A stretch of 12,161 nucleotides of DNA from Roseburia sp. GTDB taxonomy: Bacteria; Bacillota_A; Clostridia; Lachnospirales; Lachnospiraceae. Below, piece by piece: positions 7,234 through 12,161 of this stretch. Location of the stretch: positions 1 to 12,161 of the forward strand of contig JAFYQA010000175.1 of assembly GCA_017547315.1 (NCBI GenBank), written 5' to 3'. The notes under the pieces were generated by a model that ran no database searches, had not been told where the DNA came from, and was given only the letters and a program-made list of their open reading frames with translations. Numbering within the stretch: the first letter of the stretch is position 1; the number at the start of each line of letters is the position of its first letter. Made by a program: the position numbers and the translations under genes.

Positions 7234-8673
7234 TTAGTATCTTTTATATAATTCTTCGTATTCTCTAGCTGAACGCTCCCATGAGAAATCCTGTTTCATC
7301 GCGCGTTTTACCATAGCATCCCATTCTTTACGATCATCATAGTACACTTTTAAACTATAACGAATTGTGTCTAACATCTCATGTGCATTGTAATTCTTAA
7401 ATGAGAATCCAGTTCCGGTATGCTCATATTCATTATAAGCTTCTACGGTATCTTTTAAACCACCGGTTTCTCTTACGATTGGTAATGTACCGTAACGCAT
7501 ACTCATAAGCTGGCTGAGTCCGCATGGCTCAAATAACGATGGCATTAAGAAACTGTCACAAGAAGCATAAATACGATGTGCCAATTCTTCCGAATAACCG
7601 ATGTACGCCTTAATCTGATTCGGATATTTATTCTCAAAGTAGCGGAACATCTCTTCGTAACGTCCTTCACCGGTTCCTAACACGATAATCTGAATCTTCG
7701 CAGTCTGAAGCAATTCTTCCATAATGTAAGCAACCAAATCCAGACCTTTCTGGTCAGTAAGACGTCCTACCATACCCATTAAATAGGTACCTTCTTCTTC
7801 CGGTAATGCAAACTCCTTCTGAAGTGCCAGTTTGTTTGCTTTTTTACCAGTTTTTACATTTGTCACCTTAAAGTTCTTAGCAATACCCGGGTCTGTCTCT
7901 GAATTAAACACATCATAATCAAGACCATTTACAATGCCATATACATCATTGCTTCTGGCAGAAAGTAATCCATGTAAACCTTCTCCGCCTTCTGGTGTCA
8001 TAATCTCATTGGCATAAGTCTTACTTACTGTAGTGATTGCATTTGCATAAACCAAACCACCCTTTAAGTAATTCGCTTCACCATAAGCTTCTAATTTATC
8101 ATCGGTAAAAATGTGTGGTGGTAAACCAGTAATATCCTTAACCTCAGAAAGCATCCAGCGTCCCTGGAACTTTAAGTTGTGAATAGAAAATACCGTTCTC
8201 ATTCCTGCATAATATTCCTGAGATCCGTACAAAGTACGTAAAAATACCGGAATAAGTCCGGTCTGCCAATCATGACAGTGAATAATCTCTGGGCAGAAAT
8301 CGATATATGGCAACGCCTCTAATACTGCTTTTGAGAAAAATGCAAACTTCTCGATATCTTCATAAATCTGATTATATGGTTTGTCACCAGCAAAATAGAA
8401 TTCATTGTCAACAAAATAATATGTAACACCATCCTGCTTTGTCTCATAAATACCTACATACTGTTTTCTCCATCCCAGTTCAACCCAAAGATGACATTTA
8501 AAGCAAAGCTGATCCTCGAAACGTGAATTCATACAGAGATACTTCGGAAGAATGATACGCACATCAAATTCTTCTTTATTTATGTATTTTGGCAATGAAC
8601 CAGTTACGTCTGCAAGTCCGCCGGTTTTTATAAAAGGAACAGCTTCTGAAGTTGCAAATAATATTTTTTTCAT
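7234..8673 (-). CDS. glgA: Glycogen synthase (ADP-glucose type)
   Basis: A 479-residue GT5 glycosyltransferase that adds glucose from ADP-glucose to the non-reducing ends of alpha-1,4-glucan, in the cytosol. The N-terminal Rossmann domain opens with MKKILFATSE and the ADP-glucose-binding loop KTGGLADV (16-23); HCHDWQTGL lies at 132-140. The C-terminal domain carries GRLTDQKG (303-310, Arg304 and Lys309), the catalytic-site stretch SLFEPCGLSQLMSMRYG (379-395, Glu382), and RETGGLKDTV (401-410). Length matches the family (about 480). An in-frame start ten codons upstream exists, but the ATG at 8673 has GGAGGG 7 nt before it and gives the normal N-terminus. It stands alone here without glgC, glgD or glgB, 85 bp after spo0A with its own promoter. 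Confidence 0.97.
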   Translation of the reverse strand: MKKILFATSEAVPFIKTGGLADVTGSLPKYINKEEFDVRIILPKYLCMNSRFEDQLCFKCHLWVELGWRKQYVGIYETKQDGVTYYFVDNEFYFAGDKPYNQIYEDIEKFAFFSKAVLEALPYIDFCPEIIHCHDWQTGLIPVFLRTLYGSQEYYAGMRTVFSIHNLKFQGRWMLSEVKDITGLPPHIFTDDKLEAYGEANYLKGGLVYANAITTVSKTYANEIMTPEGGEGLHGLLSARSNDVYGIVNGLDYDVFNSETDPGIAKNFKVTNVKTGKKANKLALQKEFALPEEEGTYLMGMVGRLTDQKGLDLVAYIMEELLQTAKIQIIVLGTGEGRYEEMFRYFENKYPNQIKAYIGYSEELAHRIYASCDSFLMPSLFEPCGLSQLMSMRYGTLPIVRETGGLKDTVEAYNEYEHTGTGFSFKNYNAHEMLDTIRYSLKVYYDDRKEWDAMVKRAMKQDFSWERSAREYEELYKRY

Positions 8674-8714
8674 AATTAAACCCTCCAACCAAATTTTACA
8701 CAATCTTTAGGCTT

Positions 8715-8743
8715 ATTATAATACTTTTTTCCTATAATTTAAA
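8715..8743 (-). promoter_or_regulatory. Sigma-A promoter of glgA
   Basis: In the 85-bp gap after spo0A, TTTAAA (8743-8738, 4 of 6) and TATAAT (8720-8715, perfect) are 17 nt apart on the minus strand. No terminator hairpin lies between the spo0A stop and this promoter, so glgA probably receives both its own transcripts and read-through from spo0A. Confidence 0.7.
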
Positions 8744-8758
8744 GTAGCAAAACAAATA

Positions 8759-9562
8759 TTAGAACATTTTATAATCAAGTCGAATTCTATCTGTAATCAA
8801 CGCAATAAATTCTGAATTGGTCGGTTTTCCCTTTCCTCGATTGATCGTATAACCAAACATATCATCCAACGTATCCATTCTGCCTCTACTCCATGCCACC
8901 TCAATTGCATGTCTAATTGCACGTTCAACACGGCTGGGTGTCGTCTGGTACTTCTTGGCAATTGTCGGATATAATACTTTCGTAATCGAATTCAACATAT
9001 CCATGTCCTTTACAGACATCACTATCGCATCTCTTAAGTACTGATATCCCTTAATATGTGCCGGTACCCCTACCTCATGAATAATTTCCGTTACATCATT
9101 CTCCAAATCTTCTTCTGTCTTTTCTACTTTCTTCTCTGTTTTGACAGTAAAATTCGGCAAAATCTCCGACTTTTTCTCTGGCTCCACTTTCTTGGTACGT
9201 TTGATTCTGCTAATAATCATATTTTCATCAAAAGGCTTCATAATATAATAGTCAGCTCCCAGATTAAATGCATCCTCCGTTACCCTGTCCTGACCGATTG
9301 CACTTACCATAATAAAAGTTGGTATCTTTTTCAGTGTTTTGTCCTGATTTACTTTATCAAGTACACCCAAACCATCTAATTTCGGCATAACAATATCTAA
9401 TAAAACGACGTCTGGTTCCTCATCTTTGATAATTTTATAAATATCTTCTCCGTTTCTGGCAGTTCCTACTACATCCAGTTCTTTATCATTTGCAACGATG
9501 TCTTCCAATAATCCCAACATTAATTCATTATCTTCTGCAATCGCTACTGTTATTTTTTCCAT
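8759..9562 (-). CDS. spo0A: Sporulation master regulator Spo0A
   Basis: A 267-residue response regulator that, when phosphorylated, switches cells towards sporulation and stationary-phase programmes by binding 0A boxes. The receiver domain (1-122) has Glu10-Asp11, phospho-acceptor Asp56 in VVLLDIVMP, Ser87 and Lys109 of MKPF. A charged Lys/Glu-rich linker covers about 123-155. The Spo0A C-terminal DNA-binding domain is unmistakable: [16 protein letters not shown] (165-180), then the recognition-helix segment [20 protein letters not shown] (208-227), and the sigma-A contact region [15 protein letters not shown] (245-259). The ribosome binding site is AAGGAGG. spoIVB, a frequent upstream neighbour of spo0A, is absent; a diguanylate cyclase gene lies there instead. 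The upstream region contains 0A-box-like sites, which suggests autoregulation. Confidence 0.98.
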   Translation of the reverse strand: MEKITVAIAEDNELMLGLLEDIVANDKELDVVGTARNGEDIYKIIKDEEPDVVLLDIVMPKLDGLGVLDKVNQDKTLKKIPTFIMVSAIGQDRVTEDAFNLGADYYIMKPFDENMIISRIKRTKKVEPEKKSEILPNFTVKTEKKVEKTEEDLENDVTEIIHEVGVPAHIKGYQYLRDAIVMSVKDMDMLNSITKVLYPTIAKKYQTTPSRVERAIRHAIEVAWSRGRMDTLDDMFGYTINRGKGKPTNSEFIALITDRIRLDYKMF

Positions 9563-9655
9563 AAATCCTCCTTGATACGGTATGCGGTCTTGTTATACTT
9601 ACACCACACTTCTTCTATACACGCACAAAATGCCGTTTTATAACTAATTATTAAT

Positions 9656-9693
9656 TCTTTAGACATTTGTAGATTATATAACATCTTTAGACA
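9656..9693 (-). promoter_or_regulatory. Candidate spo0A promoter with flanking near-0A direct repeats
   Basis: On the minus strand a perfect -10 TATAAT (9678-9673), or an overlapping extended -10 TGTTATATA (9683-9675), lies 110-120 nt upstream of the spo0A start codon; the matching -35 (TTTCTT) is poor. An exact 10-bp direct repeat, TGTCTAAAGA on the minus strand, occurs at 9693-9684 and again at 9665-9656, flanking the -10 box. Each copy contains TGTCTAA, one base from the 0A box TGTCGAA. A weak -35 with nearby 0A-like sites is compatible with a Spo0A-controlled promoter. The sites are visible; their function is inferred. Confidence 0.5.
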
Positions 9694-9697
9694 AAAA

Positions 9698-9729
9698 GAA
9701 AGAGTTCATTTAAAAAAACGAACTCTTTC
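9698..9729 (-). terminator. Intrinsic terminator after the diguanylate cyclase gene
   Basis: A perfect 10-bp stem (GAAAGAGTTC with GAACTCTTTC) encloses a 12-nt loop, and on the minus strand it is followed by TTTTTGTC. It lies about 110 nt after the cyclase stop codon and just upstream of the candidate spo0A promoter, so it separates the transporter-cyclase unit from spo0A. Confidence 0.87.
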
Positions 9730-9810
9730 GAAAACAACTACTGTTACACAATCCTTGCACATTTTGTCCGTTTTACTTACAAAACGATGATAAATGTAAC
9801 TGTTTATAAA

Positions 9811-9823
9811 TTTTGTCGAAAAA
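9811..9823 (+). promoter_or_regulatory. Perfect 0A box (Spo0A-binding site)
   Basis: TTTTGTCGAAAAA contains the full core 0A box TGTCGAA at 9814-9820 in an AT-rich setting like that of known boxes. It lies 18 bp downstream of the cyclase stop codon and about 240 bp upstream of the spo0A start codon, upstream of the terminator. Spo0A binding here could serve autoregulation of spo0A. A 7-bp match can be chance, but its position upstream of spo0A raises the likelihood. The rest of 9563-9838 holds only the terminator and promoter listed separately; no gene is seen. Confidence 0.5.
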
Positions 9824-9838
9824 CGTCAGCAAGAGAAT

Positions 9839-11311
9839 TTATCTGTTTTCTATCACTTCAAAACCATTACGTCCATTTGCTTTTACCTGATAAAGTGCCT
9901 TATCTGCCATAGCCATCATATCTGCTAACTCTACGGCTTCTTTTGGAACAAAACAACAATATCCTTGCGAAATACTAATCTCCGGTATTACTTTCGAATT
10001 AATATTCTCCATATGGAGATCAAAAATACTCTTCTTGATCACCTCTGCCATATGCAAAATCTGCTCTTTATTCGCATTCTTCACTAAAATAACAAATTCA
10101 TCTCCGCCAAAACGATATACACTACCTATCCCCTCTGTTTTGGTGCGAAGTACTTCTGCAATTTTACGTAAGCAGTCATCACCTGCCAAATGTCCATAGG
10201 TATCGTTCATCTGCTTAAAGCAATCGATATCCAACACACCAATCGCCATCATACTACCCGCTTGTCGTGATGAATTCAACAATTCATTACAATCCTCTTC
10301 TAACTTATAACGATTTCCCAGATGCGTTAAGGAGTCTGTATGAGACATCTGCTCTGCCACTCGACGTTCTACTTCTTTTTCTTGAAGTTCGATTTTAATA
10401 TCAATGGCTGCTGCACGTTCTTTATCTTCTACTATTTTCTGCTTATGATACAATTCTGCATGATCTACACAAAGATGGATGTAACGACTCATATCATCAA
10501 TTGTTTTATAATAATCCATCCACATTTCTGTCAAAACTAAATGATAATAGATGCTGTCATGATGCAACGTATACATCTCAAATACCTTGATAATACGCTT
10601 CCAATTGTCGTACTCCTTCATCTCACGTAACAGCCTACAAACCGATAGCATATTCTCTACATAGTCGGAAGAACTCTTATCATTTAACGCACCTTCTAAT
10701 ATCTCCTCTAAATGATCCCTTACCAGTTCTTCCTTTCCTTGTAACCAATACAGCCAGTATTGAGATATCATAAGTCCAAATGAATACTCGCTATTTTCTT
10801 CTAATTCAATATATGGCAATGCCTTTTCCAGATAAGCTTCTGCCTGCTTGAAATTCTTTAACGCAGTATACGACATCAACAAATTCAAATAAGTTACAAG
10901 CTTCCAGGTAGTAAAGTTTTCTTCTTTTTGTACCCGTTCGGACTCCAATTCTTTTTCTGCACGAAGAAAATAAGCGATTGACCTTTCGTATTCGTTTAAT
11001 TCCATATAACGAGAGCCAATATTATTATAAAATAATAACGTAATATGTGAAAAATTATTCTGAATCGAGCATGCTAACCCCTCTAGATAATAATCCACCG
11101 CCATCGTCTCATTTCCCAATGCTCCATAAATAACCCCAAGCAGGTTCAAACATCTAGCATACATTTCTAAACTTTTAGCTTCTTTAAAATGATTAATCGC
11201 CTGTTGAATAGACAATGCTGCTTCATCCAACTTACGCTCTGCTAATGCAGCACGTCCCTCTTTTGCATATTCATGTGCCAATTCTTCTAATTTCTCTCTA
11301 CTATACTCCAT
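9839..11311 (-). CDS. Soluble TPR-GGDEF diguanylate cyclase
   Basis: A 490-residue predicted diguanylate cyclase, making c-di-GMP from two GTP. The N-terminal 300 residues form TPR-like helix pairs, clearest at about 9-45, 50-83, 91-124 and 137-170, followed by degenerate helices. There is no signal peptide or membrane span, so sensing is cytosolic. A short coil (295-322) leads into the GGDEF domain: DSLTHLGNR (326-334), DIDCFKQMNDTYGH (361-374), and the active-site loop YRFGGDEFVIL (399-409), fully intact. The usual RxxD inhibitory site upstream of GGDEF is missing (positions 393-396 read EGIG), so product inhibition through that site is not expected. It starts 36 bp after the NSS transporter gene without a promoter between. 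The ribosome binding site is weak. The TPR ligand is unknown. Confidence 0.93.
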   Translation of the reverse strand: MEYSREKLEELAHEYAKEGRAALAERKLDEAALSIQQAINHFKEAKSLEMYARCLNLLGVIYGALGNETMAVDYYLEGLACSIQNNFSHITLLFYNNIGSRYMELNEYERSIAYFLRAEKELESERVQKEENFTTWKLVTYLNLLMSYTALKNFKQAEAYLEKALPYIELEENSEYSFGLMISQYWLYWLQGKEELVRDHLEEILEGALNDKSSSDYVENMLSVCRLLREMKEYDNWKRIIKVFEMYTLHHDSIYYHLVLTEMWMDYYKTIDDMSRYIHLCVDHAELYHKQKIVEDKERAAAIDIKIELQEKEVERRVAEQMSHTDSLTHLGNRYKLEEDCNELLNSSRQAGSMMAIGVLDIDCFKQMNDTYGHLAGDDCLRKIAEVLRTKTEGIGSVYRFGGDEFVILVKNANKEQILHMAEVIKKSIFDLHMENINSKVIPEISISQGYCCFVPKEAVELADMMAMADKALYQVKANGRNGFEVIENR

Positions 11312-11347
11312 ATAAACTCACTTTTTATCCACTAAATAATTACAAAC

Positions 11348-12161
11348 CTACATTAACCCCTGTACCAGAATAATGACAATCAATACCGGTATCACAAACT
11401 GGAAATATCCTTTTAGCTGACGCGGCATCTTAAGCCCCTCTCCGGTATTCACTTCTTCTAAATATTTATCAAATCCCCATCCCCACTTGCTCACACAAAA
11501 CAGCAAATATACCAGTGAGCCAATCGGCAACAATAAATTCGATACAATGAAATCTTCTGTATCTAACACATTTCTACTACCGATAATCCGTAAAGTATCC
11601 CATACGTTATATCCAAGCACGCATGGCATACTTGCAAGTAAAATGAAAATACAATTAACAATAGAAGCTTTCTTCAAATCCCAACCAAACATATCGCCAC
11701 AACTTGCCAGCAAATTCTGGAACACCGCTACCACTGTCGAAAAACTTGCGAAAATCATAAATAAGAAGAATAAAGCTCCCCAGATTCTGCCACCTGCCAT
11801 ATTTACAAATACATTCGGTAATGTAACAAATATCAGCTGCGGACCAGCATCCGGCTGTACCCCAAACGCAAAACACGCTGGAAAAATAATCAAACCTGCT
11901 GTGACAGCCACAAACGTATCTAATAAACAAATACGCACTGCTTCACCGCCTAATGTATGGTCTTTCGACATATAACTTCCAAAAATCTCCATCGCTGCAA
12001 TTCCTAGACTCAATGTAAAGAAAGCCTGATTCATAGCCGCTGTAATTACTTTTCCAAGACCAATCTCTGTTGCTTTTTCAAAATTAGGTAACAAATAAAA
12101 TTTTAGGCCTTCTCCGCCACCCGGCAAAGTAATACTATGTACTGCCAAAATTACAATCAAC
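11348..12161 (-). CDS. NSS-family sodium-dependent transporter, C-terminal part (cut by window edge)
   Basis: The last 270 or so residues of a neurotransmitter:sodium symporter family protein, which imports amino acids or related small molecules with Na+. The 5' end is beyond the window, and the TTG near the edge is an internal leucine codon, not a start. Family features include LPGGGEGLKFYLLPNF near the visible start, the Na+-site-type helix with AFFTLSLGIAAMEIFGSYM, the GALFFLFMIFASFSTVVAVFQNL helix region, and a GSRNVLDTEDFIVSNLLLPIGSL segment. About six to seven hydrophobic spans remain, the last ending at the C-terminus. The stop codon is 36 bp before the cyclase start, so the two are probably co-transcribed. 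Substrate cannot be predicted from this fragment. Confidence 0.93.
   Translation of the reverse strand, partial: LIVILAVHSITLPGGGEGLKFYLLPNFEKATEIGLGKVITAAMNQAFFTLSLGIAAMEIFGSYMSKDHTLGGEAVRICLLDTFVAVTAGLIIFPACFAFGVQPDAGPQLIFVTLPNVFVNMAGGRIWGALFFLFMIFASFSTVVAVFQNLLASCGDMFGWDLKKASIVNCIFILLASMPCVLGYNVWDTLRIIGSRNVLDTEDFIVSNLLLPIGSLVYLLFCVSKWGWGFDKYLEEVNTGEGLKMPRQLKGYFQFVIPVLIVIILVQGLM

Noticed and set aside
8674..8703. Upstream in-frame start of glgA adding ten residues
   Set aside because: The extra residues are not part of the family N-terminus and the GGAGGG ribosome binding site lies inside them, spaced for the downstream ATG.
9600..9780. Sigma-H promoter for spo0A
   Set aside because: AAAGAATTA resembles a sigma-H -10 and AAGGATTG a -35, but they are not at a compatible distance from each other.
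11487..11975. Plus-strand open frame (162 codons) opposite the NSS transporter
   Set aside because: No family signature or ribosome binding site; the minus-strand frame is a clear transporter.

Overview
The window is a low-GC stretch in which every convincing gene lies on the minus strand. It carries spo0A, groESL under a perfect CIRCE operator, glgA, a floA/NfeD pair and AGGAGG-type ribosome binding sites. This combination points to an anaerobic, sporulation-lineage Clostridia, most likely a Lachnospiraceae. That placement rests on gene content and protein character, not on a search. No RNA genes, CRISPR arrays, insertion sequences or phage genes were seen, so this looks like ordinary chromosomal core with a few unusual neighbourhoods.

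Read in the direction of transcription (high to low coordinates), the layout is as follows. (1) 12161-9839: the C-terminal part of an NSS-family sodium-dependent transporter, then 36 bp later a soluble TPR-GGDEF diguanylate cyclase, closed by a strong intrinsic terminator at 9729-9698. (2) 9562-8759: spo0A, with a perfect 0A box and two near-0A direct repeats in its upstream region. (3) 8673-7234: glycogen synthase glgA with its own promoter, followed by a 20-bp hairpin. (4) 7046-3023: a five-gene unit with a good promoter at 7143-7115 and a terminator at 3003-2963. It encodes a one-TM GHKL/Spo0B-type histidine kinase, a short NfeD protein, flotillin-like FloA, a LytTR response regulator and an uncharacterised coiled-coil protein. 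(5) 2854-888: a Cof-type HAD phosphatase and a DUF2974 (Mbeg1-like) alpha/beta-hydrolase from one promoter. (6) 704-1: groES and the start of groEL, under CIRCE/HrcA control.

The most interesting part is region 4. The kinase and its likely regulator are split apart by the membrane-microdomain genes nfeD and floA, and the unit ends with an unknown coiled-coil protein. The kinase has almost no extracytoplasmic part. It is reasonable to infer that the state of the membrane or of the FloA/NfeD assembly is what the two-component system reads or controls. A second theme is that c-di-GMP synthesis, Spo0A and glycogen synthesis are neighbours, all plausibly part of the late-growth and sporulation decision.
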